Of a stretch of DNA of 64,000 nucleotides, positions 56,352 to 64,000 are shown piece after piece. A model generated the notes under the pieces. It was not told where the DNA came from. It did not search any database and saw only the letters and a list, made by a program, of their open reading frames with translations. The DNA comes from an uncultured Flavobacteriaceae bacterium (GTDB lineage: Bacteria > Bacteroidota > Bacteroidia > Flavobacteriales > Flavobacteriaceae). Every line of letters begins with the position of its first letter. Positions within the stretch are counted from its first letter, which is position 1. The DNA lies in the NCBI GenBank assembly GCA_937773465.1, contig CALJVK010000013.1, forward strand, positions 1 through 64,000, read 5' to 3'. The position numbers and the translations under genes were made by a program.

Positions 56352-59084
56352 ATGAACAATAGAAAAAAACTATTCTTGATTGATGCCTATGCATTAATTT
56401 TTAGAGGGTATTATGCTTTTATTAAAAACCCCAGAATAAATTCAAAGGGGATGGATACAAGTGCTATAATGGGCTTTATGAATTCATTATTAGATTTAAT
56501 TAAAAGAGAAAAACCAGATAATATTGCAGTAGCATTTGATTTAGGAGGGTCTAGTGACAGAATTGAGTTGTTTGAAGAATACAAAGCAAATCGCCATGAA
56601 ACACCTGATGCTATTAAAATTGCCGTTCCTTATATTCATAATATTTTAAAAGCAATGGGAATTCCGATTTTAATGAAAAAAGGTTTTGAAGCAGATGATA
56701 TAATTGGAACTGTTGCAAAAGATGCAGAAAAAAATAATTTTAAAGTCTTTATGGTTACTCCGGATAAAGATTTTGCTCAGTTAGTTTCTGAAAACATTTT
56801 TATGTACAAGCCTTCTAGAATGGGAAATGGGATTGAAATTTGGGGTATTAAAGAAGTTCAGCAAAGGTTTGAAGTTACAGATCCAATACAAGTCATCGAT
56901 TTCTTAGGAATGATGGGTGATTCTGTCGATAATATACCTGGTCTTCCAGGTGTTGGAGAAAAAACAGCTAAAAAGTTCATAAACCTTTACGGATCAATGG
57001 AAAGTTTATTAGAAAATACTGCTGAAATTAAAGGTAAATTAAGAGAAAAAATTGAACTAAATAAAGATAAAGGTATTCTATCGAAAAAGCTAGCAACTAT
57101 AATGTTAGATGTTCCTATTGAATATGATTTTAATGATTTTAAATTAGAAGATCCAAACCATAAAAATGTTTATGAAATTTTTGAAGAACTGGAGTTTGCC
57201 AGAATGAAAGAAAATTTTAAAAGAATATTTATTGAAGATAAAAAGGAAGATGATGAGTTGCCTAATCAAGATACTAAGCAGGATATTCAATATGATTTAT
57301 TTAGTGTTCCTGGACAATCAGACGCAAACTTAAATAAAGAAAAAAATACATTTTTAAATTCATCAAAATTTTATCAAATAAATGAGAGTAAATTATCTAA
57401 AAAATTAACCGTATCCCTTTTAAAAAAACAAAAAATAATATCACTTGAAGTTTTTAAATTTCAAGAAAAAGAAAATTGTCTAGGAATAAGTTTTAGCTGG
57501 GACAAAGACAAAAGCTATTTCATTAATTTAGAAAAAACAGATTCTGAAATATATAGTGAAATTAAAAGTTTGTTTGAAATAGAGAGTTTAATAATTATTG
57601 GATTTAATTTAAAATATCAATTTAAACTTTTGAATGACTTAGGGTTAAAGATTCAAGGGAAATATTTTGATAATAAAATAGCTCATTATTTAGTTAATCC
57701 CGATCTAAACCACGATTTTAAAACATCTTGTCAAACTTATTTAAATTATAGTCCTGATTTAAATAATGAATCTAAAGTTCAGATTTGCATGGAAAAATCT
57801 GATTTAAATTTTCAATTAAGCAATCTGTTAAAGAATGATTTAAAAAAAGGAAATTTATTAAAACTTTTTGAAGATATAGAGATGCCTTTGTTACAGGTTT
57901 TATCAGTTATGGAAATTAATGGAATAAAGCTCAACTCTTCTTTTTTAAAAGAACTTTCTGATACATTTCATAAAGAACTAAGTCAACTTGAAAAAATTAT
58001 TTTTGAAATTTCAAATGAAGAATTTAATCTTGCCTCGCCTAAACAACTTGGCGAAGTGCTTTTCAATAAAATGAAAATCGTAGAAAAACCTAAAAAAACT
58101 AAATCCGGTCAATTTTCCACAAGTGAGGAGATTTTATCAAAACTATCAGGAGATCATTTAATAGTAGAAAAAGTATTAGAATGGCGATCATTACAGAAAT
58201 TATTAAACACCTATGTAGATGCTCTACCTAAACAAATTAATCCTCATAGCTTAAGAATACATGCTGAATTTAACCAAGCAGTTGCTTCAACAGGTAGACT
58301 TAGCAGTAATAATCCCAATTTACAAAACATTCCTATTAGAAATCCCAGGGGAAGAGAAATTAGAAAAGCATTTATATGTGACAATGATAACTATGTGATG
58401 TTGTCTGCCGATTACTCCCAAATTGAATTAAGAGTAATCGCTTGCTTGAGTGAAGATCCTAATATGATTTTAGCATTTAAAAATGATCAAGACATTCATA
58501 GCTCAACAGCTGCAAAAGTTTTTAATATTGATATAAATGAAGTAACATCTGAACAAAGGAGTAATGCAAAAACTGTAAATTTTGGTATCATATATGGTGT
58601 TTCAGCATTTGGACTTAGTAATCAAACTTCACTGTCTAGAAAAGAATCAAAAGAATTAATAGAATCCTATTACGAAGCATATCCAAAATTAAAAAATTAC
58701 ATATCGTCTCAAATAAATTTTGCCAGAGAGCATGGTTATGTTGAAACTATTTTAGGGCGTAGGCGATATTTAAAAGATATTAACTCAAGAAATCCTATTG
58801 TTAGGGGTGCTTCAGAACGAAATGCAGTTAATGCACCAGTACAAGGAAGCGCAGCAGATATTATTAAGCTTGCGATGATAAGTATTCAACAAAAAATAAG
58901 TAAAAATAATTTTAAATCTAAAATGCTTGTTCAAGTTCATGATGAATTAATATTTGAAATTCATAAAAGTGAATTAAAAGAAATGAAAGAAATGATCAAA
59001 AATGAAATGGAAAATGCATTCGATATAAAAATACCTCTAAAAGTTGATATGGGCACTGGTATAAATTGGTTTGAAGCACATTAA
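56352..59084 (+). CDS. polA: DNA polymerase I (degenerate 3'-5' exonuclease domain)
   Basis: 910 residues. The 5'-3' exonuclease (about residues 1-290) is intact: LFLIDAYALIFRGYYAF, GFEADDIIGTVAKDAE, VTPDKDFAQLVSEN, GDSVDNIPGLPGVGEKTAKK. The polymerase is intact: motif A SADYSQIELRVIACLSEDPN (near 687), motif B RSNAKTVNFGIIYGVSAFGL, motif C QVHDELIFE (near 861). The proofreading domain between them keeps its fold but has lost its metal ligands: Exo I DxE reads ISLEVFKF (near 365), Exo II NxxxD reads GFNLKYQF (near 420), and Exo III YxxxD reads ICMEK. It should do repair synthesis and Okazaki fragment processing without proofreading. Confidence 0.95.
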   Translation: MNNRKKLFLIDAYALIFRGYYAFIKNPRINSKGMDTSAIMGFMNSLLDLIKREKPDNIAVAFDLGGSSDRIELFEEYKANRHETPDAIKIAVPYIHNILKAMGIPILMKKGFEADDIIGTVAKDAEKNNFKVFMVTPDKDFAQLVSENIFMYKPSRMGNGIEIWGIKEVQQRFEVTDPIQVIDFLGMMGDSVDNIPGLPGVGEKTAKKFINLYGSMESLLENTAEIKGKLREKIELNKDKGILSKKLATIMLDVPIEYDFNDFKLEDPNHKNVYEIFEELEFARMKENFKRIFIEDKKEDDELPNQDTKQDIQYDLFSVPGQSDANLNKEKNTFLNSSKFYQINESKLSKKLTVSLLKKQKIISLEVFKFQEKENCLGISFSWDKDKSYFINLEKTDSEIYSEIKSLFEIESLIIIGFNLKYQFKLLNDLGLKIQGKYFDNKIAHYLVNPDLNHDFKTSCQTYLNYSPDLNNESKVQICMEKSDLNFQLSNLLKNDLKKGNLLKLFEDIEMPLLQVLSVMEINGIKLNSSFLKELSDTFHKELSQLEKIIFEISNEEFNLASPKQLGEVLFNKMKIVEKPKKTKSGQFSTSEEILSKLSGDHLIVEKVLEWRSLQKLLNTYVDALPKQINPHSLRIHAEFNQAVASTGRLSSNNPNLQNIPIRNPRGREIRKAFICDNDNYVMLSADYSQIELRVIACLSEDPNMILAFKNDQDIHSSTAAKVFNIDINEVTSEQRSNAKTVNFGIIYGVSAFGLSNQTSLSRKESKELIESYYEAYPKLKNYISSQINFAREHGYVETILGRRRYLKDINSRNPIVRGASERNAVNAPVQGSAADIIKLAMISIQQKISKNNFKSKMLVQVHDELIFEIHKSELKEMKEMIKNEMENAFDIKIPLKVDMGTGINWFEAH

Positions 59085-59103
59085 TAATTTGTTTAATTAC
59101 TGA

Positions 59104-59134
59104 TTTGCAGATTTGATTTATTATTGTAGATTTG
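59104..59134 (+). promoter_or_regulatory. Consensus promoter of rplM-rpsI
   Basis: TTTG at 59104-59107, exactly 19 bases, then TAGATTTG at 59127-59134: a full match to TTTG-N19-TAnnTTTG. Transcription should begin near 59,141, giving a leader of about 40 bases before the TTG start at 59182. Confidence 0.8.
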
Positions 59135-59144
59135 CAGGCCAATT

Positions 59145-59167
59145 AAAGGCATGAGTTATGCTTTTTT
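59145..59167 (+). promoter_or_regulatory. Leader hairpin with T-run before rplM
   Basis: AAAGGCAT (59145-59152), loop GAGTT, ATGCTTTT (59158-59165) form an 8-pair stem with one G-U, running into TTTTTT. The hairpin fills most of the short rplM leader. It looks like an intrinsic terminator or an L13-type ribosomal-protein leader giving autoregulation; which one is not decided by sequence. Confidence 0.5.
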
Positions 59168-59181
59168 AAAAATTAAATATT

Positions 59182-59637
59182 TTGGATTCTTTAACATACA
59201 AAACAATCTCAGCAAACAAAGAAACAGTTGATAAGAACTGGGTTATTGTTGATGCAAGCGGACAAGGACTCGGTAGAATGTGTTCTAAAATAGCTAAACT
59301 TATCAGAGGTAAATATAAGCCTAGTTTTACTCCTCATGTTGATTGTGGAGATAACGTTATTGTAATTAACGCTGAAAAAATAACGCTTTCAGGTAACAAA
59401 TGGGAAAGCAAAGAATATATTCGACATACTGGGTATCCTGGGGGACAAAGGTCCTTAACTGCTACTGAGCTTTTTGCAAAAGATCCTGCTAGATTAGTTG
59501 AAAAATCTGTGAAAGGGATGTTACCTAAAAATAAATTAGGTGCTGCTCTTTTTAGAAACTTGAAAGTTTATGTTGGTGAAAATCATAAACATGAAGGACA
59601 AAATCCAATATTGATTAATTTAAATGATTTAAAATAA
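59182..59637 (+). CDS. rplM: 50S ribosomal protein L13
   Basis: 151 residues. Begins at TTG 59182 (MDSLTYKTISANKETVDKNW), which matches the usual flavobacterial L13 N-terminus; no ATG is available nearby. Core WVIVDASGQGLGRMCSKIAK, YKPSFTPHVDCGDNVIVINA and VKGMLPKNKLGAALFRNLKV are all typical. A 50S assembly protein. One base separates it from rpsI, the conserved rplM-rpsI pair. Confidence 0.97.
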   Translation: MDSLTYKTISANKETVDKNWVIVDASGQGLGRMCSKIAKLIRGKYKPSFTPHVDCGDNVIVINAEKITLSGNKWESKEYIRHTGYPGGQRSLTATELFAKDPARLVEKSVKGMLPKNKLGAALFRNLKVYVGENHKHEGQNPILINLNDLK

Positions 59638-59638
59638 T

Positions 59639-60025
59639 ATGGAAGTAATTCATAAAATAGGTAGGAGAAAAAAATCAGTTGCTAGAGTATACCTTTCAAA
59701 AGGTAAAGGGGCATATTTAATAAACGGAAAATCTTTAAAAGAATATTTCCCAACTGATATTTTACAGTATAAAGTAAATCAACCATTTGCAATAACAGAA
59801 ACAACTTCATCTTACGATGTTAAGGTAAATGTTTACGGAGGCGGAATAAATGGGCAAGCTGAGTCTGTGAGACTAGCTATAGCAAGAGCATTGTGTGAGA
59901 TAAATGAGGAAGATCGTCCAGCATTAAAAAAAGAAGGTTTACTTACTAGAGATCCAAGAATGGTGGAAAGAAAGAAATTTGGTCAAAAGAAAGCAAGAAA
60001 AAAATTCCAATTCTCGAAGCGTTAA
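59639..60025 (+). CDS. rpsI: 30S ribosomal protein S9
   Basis: 128 residues. HKIGRRKKSVARVYLSKGKG at the N-terminus, VYGGGINGQAESVRLAIARA in the centre and the basic tail ending KKARKKFQFSKR with the terminal Lys-Arg that reaches the P-site tRNA. Co-transcribed with rplM. Confidence 0.97.
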   Translation: MEVIHKIGRRKKSVARVYLSKGKGAYLINGKSLKEYFPTDILQYKVNQPFAITETTSSYDVKVNVYGGGINGQAESVRLAIARALCEINEEDRPALKKEGLLTRDPRMVERKKFGQKKARKKFQFSKR

Positions 60026-60082
60026 ACCGCATTGATTATTGCTATAAAGTTCATATATATATTGAAATTAACCTGTTGTCGT

Positions 60083-60158
60083 ACTTCGCATCGCGAAAGT
60101 TAGTTTAGCATCTAAATAAATTTAAAATTTATTGCTAATCATACGGAACGTAAACTAA
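60083..60158 (+). promoter_or_regulatory. Structured leader before rpsB (candidate S2 autoregulatory RNA)
   Basis: The 139-base gap between rpsI and rpsB holds nested inverted repeats: ACTTCGC/GCGAAAGT (60083-60089 and 60093-60100, one bulge), TTAGTTTA/TAAACTAA (60100-60107 and 60151-60158, perfect) and AATAAATTT/AAATTTATT (60115-60123 and 60125-60133, perfect). TAGCA/TGCTA (60106-60110, 60133-60137) can pair as an alternative. The right-hand internal loop ATACGGAACG is the least AT-rich part. The outer stem ends six bases before ATG 60165, where it could block ribosome binding. No clear -7 element was found. Confidence 0.55.
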
Positions 60159-60164
60159 AAAAAA

Positions 60165-60983
60165 ATGACAAAAATTGAAATTAAACCTCTACTAGAGGCC
60201 GGTGTTCATTTCGGACACCTTACAAGAAAATGGAATCCTAATATGGCCCCTTTCATTCACATGGAAAAAAACGGGATACATATTATAAACCTTTACAAAA
60301 CTGCATCTAAAATTGAAGAAGCATCTTCTGCTTTATCTAAAATAGCTTCCTCTGGAAGAAAAATTTTATTTGTTGCCACAAAAAAACAAGCAAAAGATCT
60401 TGTGTCAAAAACTGCTGCCGACGTTAACATGCCTTACATTACTGAAAGATGGCCTGGTGGAATGCTTACTAACTTTGTAACTATTAGAAAAGCTGTTAAA
60501 AAAATGTCGGCTATTGACAGAACTAAACAGGACGGTACTTTTGAAGCTCTTTCTAAAAGAGAAAAATTACAAATCGATAGACTAAGAGCGAAATTAGAAA
60601 AAAACCTTGGTTCAATTACAGATATGACTAGATTACCTGGTGCATTATTTGTTGTGGACATAAGAAGGGAGCATATTGCTATTCGTGAAGCTCAAAAATT
60701 GAATATTCCAATCTTTGCTATGGTTGATACAAATTGTGATCCCAGAGAAGTTGATTACGCAATACCTTCAAATGATGATGCTTCTAAATCAATAGACATA
60801 GTTTTAAATCATGTTTCAATCGCTATAAAAGAAGGATTATCTGAAAGAATGAAAGAAAAAGAAATTGCTGAAGTTAAAAAAGAAAAAGAAGTAGGATCTG
60901 TTAAATCTGATGAAACTACTGATGATAAAACTGAGGTAAAAGAAAAAAAGAAAAGAACAAGAGTTTCTAAAAAAACTGAATAA
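60165..60983 (+). CDS. rpsB: 30S ribosomal protein S2
   Basis: 272 residues. Conserved blocks LLEAGVHFGHLTRKWNPNMA, RKILFVATKKQAKDLV, ERWPGGMLTNFVTIRKAVKK and AMVDTNCDPREVDYAIPSND. A charged Lys/Glu-rich tail of about 40 residues (from about 232) extends beyond the core, as in other Bacteroidota. Two bases before tsf, the classical rpsB-tsf pair. Confidence 0.97.
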   Translation: MTKIEIKPLLEAGVHFGHLTRKWNPNMAPFIHMEKNGIHIINLYKTASKIEEASSALSKIASSGRKILFVATKKQAKDLVSKTAADVNMPYITERWPGGMLTNFVTIRKAVKKMSAIDRTKQDGTFEALSKREKLQIDRLRAKLEKNLGSITDMTRLPGALFVVDIRREHIAIREAQKLNIPIFAMVDTNCDPREVDYAIPSNDDASKSIDIVLNHVSIAIKEGLSERMKEKEIAEVKKEKEVGSVKSDETTDDKTEVKEKKKRTRVSKKTE

Positions 60984-60985
60984 TT

Positions 60986-61810
60986 ATGATAAAAATAACT
61001 GCATCTGACGTAAACAATCTTAGAAAAATTTCAGGAGCTGGAATAATGGATTGTAAAAATGCTTTAGTTGAAGCCAATGGGGATACTGAAACTGCTATAG
61101 AAATTTTAAGAAAGAAAGGACAAAAAGTAGCTGCTAAAAGAGCCGATAGAGAGTCTTCAGAGGGAGCTGCAATTGCAAAAGTTAATTCTGATAATACAAT
61201 TGGAGTCATCATTTCTCTTAACTGTGAAACTGACTTCGTTGCTAAAAACGAAAGTTTTGTGGCTTTAGCTAATCAACTAGCTGAGCTAGCTATTTCACAT
61301 GAAACGATGGATGATTTTTTGAGTTGTGAAATTGATTCAATGTCAGTAAATGAAAAGCTTATTCAACAAACTGGAGTTATTGGGGAAAAACTAGTTATTG
61401 GCAACTTTGAAAAGGTTTCTGCTGGATATGTTGGAAAATATATTCATGCTGGAAATAAAATTGCAACTTTAGTAGGTTTTTCTAAACCAGTTGACGGTAT
61501 TGAAGAAGCCTCTAAAAATGTTGCAATGCAAGCTGCAGCTATGAACCCAATAGCGTTAGATGAAAACGGTGTTGATCAAAAAACAATTGAAAAGGAAATT
61601 GAAATTGCAAAAGATCAACTTAGACAAGAAGGTAAACCTGAAGCGATGCTTGATAATATTGCCAAAGGGAAATTGAAAAGATTTTTCAAAGACAACACTC
61701 TAGTAAATCAGGATTATATAAAAGATAATAAACAAAGTGTTGCAAACTATGTTAAATCTGTTGATAGTGATTTAGCAATAACAAGTTTTAAAAGAGTTAG
61801 TTTATCATAA
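60986..61810 (+). CDS. tsf: Elongation factor Ts
   Basis: 274 residues. ITASDVNNLRKISGAGIMDC is the N-terminal UBA-like part that touches EF-Tu (the usual TGAGMMDCK reads SGAGIMDCK); the core has ISLNCETDFVAKNESFVALA. Exchanges GDP for GTP on EF-Tu. Ends 63 bases before pyrH. Confidence 0.97.
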   Translation: MIKITASDVNNLRKISGAGIMDCKNALVEANGDTETAIEILRKKGQKVAAKRADRESSEGAAIAKVNSDNTIGVIISLNCETDFVAKNESFVALANQLAELAISHETMDDFLSCEIDSMSVNEKLIQQTGVIGEKLVIGNFEKVSAGYVGKYIHAGNKIATLVGFSKPVDGIEEASKNVAMQAAAMNPIALDENGVDQKTIEKEIEIAKDQLRQEGKPEAMLDNIAKGKLKRFFKDNTLVNQDYIKDNKQSVANYVKSVDSDLAITSFKRVSLS

Positions 61811-61860
61811 TTTATTAAAATTCAATACTGTTCTTTTTTAATTTAATTGTAATCATTAAC

Positions 61861-61868
61861 TATATTTA
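61861..61868 (+). promoter_or_regulatory. Probable -7 element of pyrH-frr
   Basis: TATATTTA differs from TAnnTTTG only in its last base and stands five bases before ATG 61874, the same spacing as at ruvB. This implies a leaderless pyrH transcript. Confidence 0.4.
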
Positions 61869-61873
61869 CAATA

Positions 61874-62581
61874 ATGATTTATAAAAGAGTATTACTTAAA
61901 CTTAGCGGAGAAGCATTATTAGGTGAAAGAAGTTATGGAATTGACCCTAAAAGAATTGCTCAATATGCAAAAGAGATTAAGGCTGTTACAAAGCTAGGTC
62001 TTGAAGTTGCTGTTGTTATAGGAGGAGGTAATATATTTAGAGGCGTATCAGCTGCAAGTAACGGAATTGATCGTGTTCAAGCTGATTACATGGGAATGCT
62101 TGCTACAGTTATTAATGGAATGGCACTACAAAGTGCTCTAGAAGAAGAGAATGTTCAAACCAGATTACAAACTGCCATAAAAATTGAAGCAGTCGCTGAA
62201 CCCTACATAAAAAGAAAAGCCGTAAGACATTTAGAGAAAAAGAGAGTAGTAATTTTTGGTGGTGGAACAGGAAATCCTTTTTTCACAACTGATTCTGCTG
62301 CGGTTTTAAGAGCTATTGAAATAAATGCTGATGTAATTTTAAAAGGGACTCGAGTTGATGGAGTTTATGATTGTGACCCAGAAAAAAATGAAAATGCAAT
62401 TAAATACGAGTCTATTACTTTTCACGATGTAATAAAAAAGAATTTAAAAATAATGGATTCAACTGCATTTACATTAAGTCAAGAAAACAACTTGCCTATT
62501 GTAGTTTTTAACATGAACAAAACTAGTAATCTATTGAAATTGATTAATGGCACTAAAATAGGAACCTCTATAAAAAATTAA
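61874..62581 (+). CDS. pyrH: Uridylate kinase (UMP kinase)
   Basis: 235 residues. Amino-acid-kinase fold: [60 protein letters not shown] and [20 protein letters not shown]. Makes UDP from UMP in pyrimidine synthesis. Two bases before frr, the usual pyrH-frr pair. Confidence 0.97.
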   Translation: MIYKRVLLKLSGEALLGERSYGIDPKRIAQYAKEIKAVTKLGLEVAVVIGGGNIFRGVSAASNGIDRVQADYMGMLATVINGMALQSALEEENVQTRLQTAIKIEAVAEPYIKRKAVRHLEKKRVVIFGGGTGNPFFTTDSAAVLRAIEINADVILKGTRVDGVYDCDPEKNENAIKYESITFHDVIKKNLKIMDSTAFTLSQENNLPIVVFNMNKTSNLLKLINGTKIGTSIKN

Positions 62582-62583
62582 TT

Positions 62584-63135
62584 GTGGAAGAATTAGAATT
62601 TATTATTGAAGCTTGTGAAGAATCAATGACAAATGCTGTGAAACACCTTGAAAGAGAATTATTAAATATACGAGCAGGAAAAGCAAATCCCACAATGCTT
62701 TCGAGTGTAAAACTAGATTATTATGGATCTACTACTCCACTATCTCAAGTGGCAAATATCAATACCCCAGATGCTCAAACACTTTCAGTACAACCTTGGG
62801 AGAAAGATAAGTTACAAGATATTGAAAAAGCTATTCAAATTGCTAATTTAGGATTCAATCCAATGAATAACGGAGAATCCATTATAATAAGTATTCCTCC
62901 CCTGACTGAAGAAAGAAGAATTGAATTAGTTAAAATAGCAAAATCTGAAATTGAAGATGCTAAAATTAGTATCAGAAACTCAAGGAAAGATGCTAATAAT
63001 GAAATAAAAAAAATTGAAATTTCTACTGATCAAAAAGCTATATCTGAAAAAGAAATTCAAACTTTAACTGATAGTCATATTTCAAAAATAGACGAAATTT
63101 TCATATCTAAAGAAAAAGAAATTCTTTCCATATAA
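62584..63135 (+). CDS. frr: Ribosome recycling factor
   Basis: 183 residues. GTG start (62584) follows the pyrH stop by two bases. ELLNIRAGKANPTMLSSVKL, YYGSTTPLSQVANINTPDAQ and IISIPPLTEERRIELVKIAK are the conserved RRF blocks. Splits post-termination ribosomes together with EF-G. Confidence 0.97.
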   Translation: MEELEFIIEACEESMTNAVKHLERELLNIRAGKANPTMLSSVKLDYYGSTTPLSQVANINTPDAQTLSVQPWEKDKLQDIEKAIQIANLGFNPMNNGESIIISIPPLTEERRIELVKIAKSEIEDAKISIRNSRKDANNEIKKIEISTDQKAISEKEIQTLTDSHISKIDEIFISKEKEILSI

Positions 63136-63161
63136 ACTATATATTTTGAATAAACTAGTCA

Positions 63162-64000
63162 ATGATTAAATCAAAAACTTCCATAAGTTGGGAAAAATTT
63201 GCTCGTTTAATTTTAAGAAATAGAATTCTTTTTTTAATACTAATTTTAATAAATACTATCTTTCTTTCTACACAGTGGAAAAACATTCGTTTTAGTTATT
63301 CAGAGGCTAATTTAATGCCTAAAGATCATCCTTTCAATATAGCATATGATAATTTTGTGGATGTATTTGGTGAAGAAGGAAATCTTTTAATAATAGCTGT
63401 AAATGATTCATTATTATTTGAAAAAACAAATTTTAATGCCTGGATAAAACTTAGCGATTCTTTTAAATCAAAAAAAGAGATTAATAATGTTCTTCATGTT
63501 GGAAATTTCCCTGTAATTAAGAAAAATAAAATAAAAAAAGAATTTATAATTGATTCCGTTAAAAACGAATCATTTTCAAGTAATAAAAAAATATCTGAAT
63601 TTAAAACTTTACTATTTAATGATTTCCCTTTTTATGAAAACATATTGTTTAATAAAAAAAGTGAAACAATTCAAACAGCTATATACCTAAATAAAGAAAT
63701 AGTAAATAATATTGAGAGAATTGATTTTGTAAATAATGTTTTCGTTCCTGCGATCAAAGAATTTGAAAAACAAAGCAATATAAATGTTAGGATTTCTGGT
63801 ATGCCATATATCAGAACTATGAATGCTCAAAATATTATGGACGAAATAGGCAAATTTGTAATAATAGCTATTTGTGTTACAATTTGTATATTCTTTTTCT
63901 TTTTCAGATCATACAGAGCTACATTAATTACATTAAGTGTTGTAATAACTGGTGTTATGTGGGCACTAGGTGTTCTTGGACTATTACAGTTTGAAATAAC
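63162..64000 (+). CDS. RND/MMPL-superfamily membrane transporter, N-terminal part (runs off the window)
   Basis: Open from ATG 63162 (MIKSKTSISWEKFARLILRN) to the end of the window without a stop, about 279 residues. One membrane helix near residues 20-40 (ILFLILILINTIFLSTQW) is followed by a periplasmic domain (SYSEANLMPKDHPFNIAYDN, NVRISGMPYIRTMNAQNIMD) and then further helices (FVIIAICVTICIFFFFFRSY, ATLITLSVVITGVMWALGVL). This is the layout of predicted RND/MMPL exporters, some of which carry lipids or hopanoids. Substrate unknown. It begins 27 bases after frr, perhaps from its own promoter (TATATTTTG at 63139-63147 is one base off consensus spacing). Confidence 0.75.
   Translation, partial: MIKSKTSISWEKFARLILRNRILFLILILINTIFLSTQWKNIRFSYSEANLMPKDHPFNIAYDNFVDVFGEEGNLLIIAVNDSLLFEKTNFNAWIKLSDSFKSKKEINNVLHVGNFPVIKKNKIKKEFIIDSVKNESFSSNKKISEFKTLLFNDFPFYENILFNKKSETIQTAIYLNKEIVNNIERIDFVNNVFVPAIKEFEKQSNINVRISGMPYIRTMNAQNIMDEIGKFVIIAICVTICIFFFFFRSYRATLITLSVVITGVMWALGVLGLLQFEI

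Noticed and set aside
1..64000. Mobile elements, prophage, CRISPR or defence genes
   Set aside because: No transposase, integrase, phage structural gene, Cas gene, toxin-antitoxin pair or terminal inverted repeats were found on either strand.

Overview
The window looks like a chromosome segment of a marine member of the Flavobacteriia (Bacteroidota). Signs of this are the AT-rich sequence, a SusC/SusD polysaccharide-utilisation locus (PUL), a type IX secretion (T9SS) C-terminal domain, alternative complex III (ActABCDEF) linked to an aa3-type oxidase, a DUF2723 membrane glycosyltransferase, monocyclic-carotenoid tail genes, and promoters of the Bacteroidota type (TAnnTTTG). Genus or species cannot be read from this sequence alone.

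Layout. 1-3.6 kb: 3' end of an MgtE-type Mg transporter, a D-2-hydroxyacid dehydrogenase, a low-molecular-weight phosphatase/arsenate reductase, aspartate kinase lysC and a GNAT acetyltransferase. All five are broken by frameshifts that look like sequence errors. 3.7-10.8 kb: mfd, an ACT-domain protein, metG, an SDR-like NAD-binding protein and a small lipoprotein. 10.8-27.5 kb: a beta-glucan (probably laminarin) PUL, transcribed leftwards. In transcription order it holds a Y_Y_Y/LuxR-type sensor-regulator, SusC, SusD, a large surface lipoprotein with three tandem 158-160 residue modules, a PKD lipoprotein, a GH16 lipoprotein, a T9SS-exported GH5 with CBM6-like modules, and a Gly-rich lipoprotein. 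A strong hairpin terminator separates the binding/transport genes from the hydrolases.

27.7-33.7 kb: a Tat-type Rieske lipoprotein, then a leftward operon mscS - histidine phosphatase - adenosine deaminase - CrtA-like 2-hydroxylase - CrtD-like desaturase - CruF-like hydratase, consistent with myxol/saproxanthin-type carotenoids. 33.8-46 kb: ruvB, then actA-B-C-D-E-F-coxB-ctaD (read right to left), the quinol to cytochrome c to oxygen branch of respiration. 46-51 kb: a SPOR protein, then tRNA-Gln, rimP, nusA and infB leftwards. 51-59 kb: DUF2723 protein, a thioredoxin without active cysteines, a metallophosphoesterase, and polA with a degenerate proofreading site. 59-64 kb: rplM-rpsI, rpsB-tsf, pyrH-frr and the 5' part of an RND/MMPL exporter.

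Two themes run across the window. First, frameshifts are clustered (0.2-3.6, 11.1-12.2, 19.07, 28.2-28.7, 37.6, 40.9, 42.7-44.6 and 48.8 kb) and often hit housekeeping genes whose sequence stays conserved on both sides, so they read as local assembly or sequencing errors rather than gene decay. Second, several genes have the -7 promoter element only 2-12 bases before the start codon, implying leaderless or nearly leaderless mRNAs. No insertion sequence, prophage, CRISPR array or defence system was seen. The most original signals are the PUL's repeat-built binding protein and binding-domain/GH16 fusion, the structured leaders before rplM and rpsB, and the proofreading-dead PolA.
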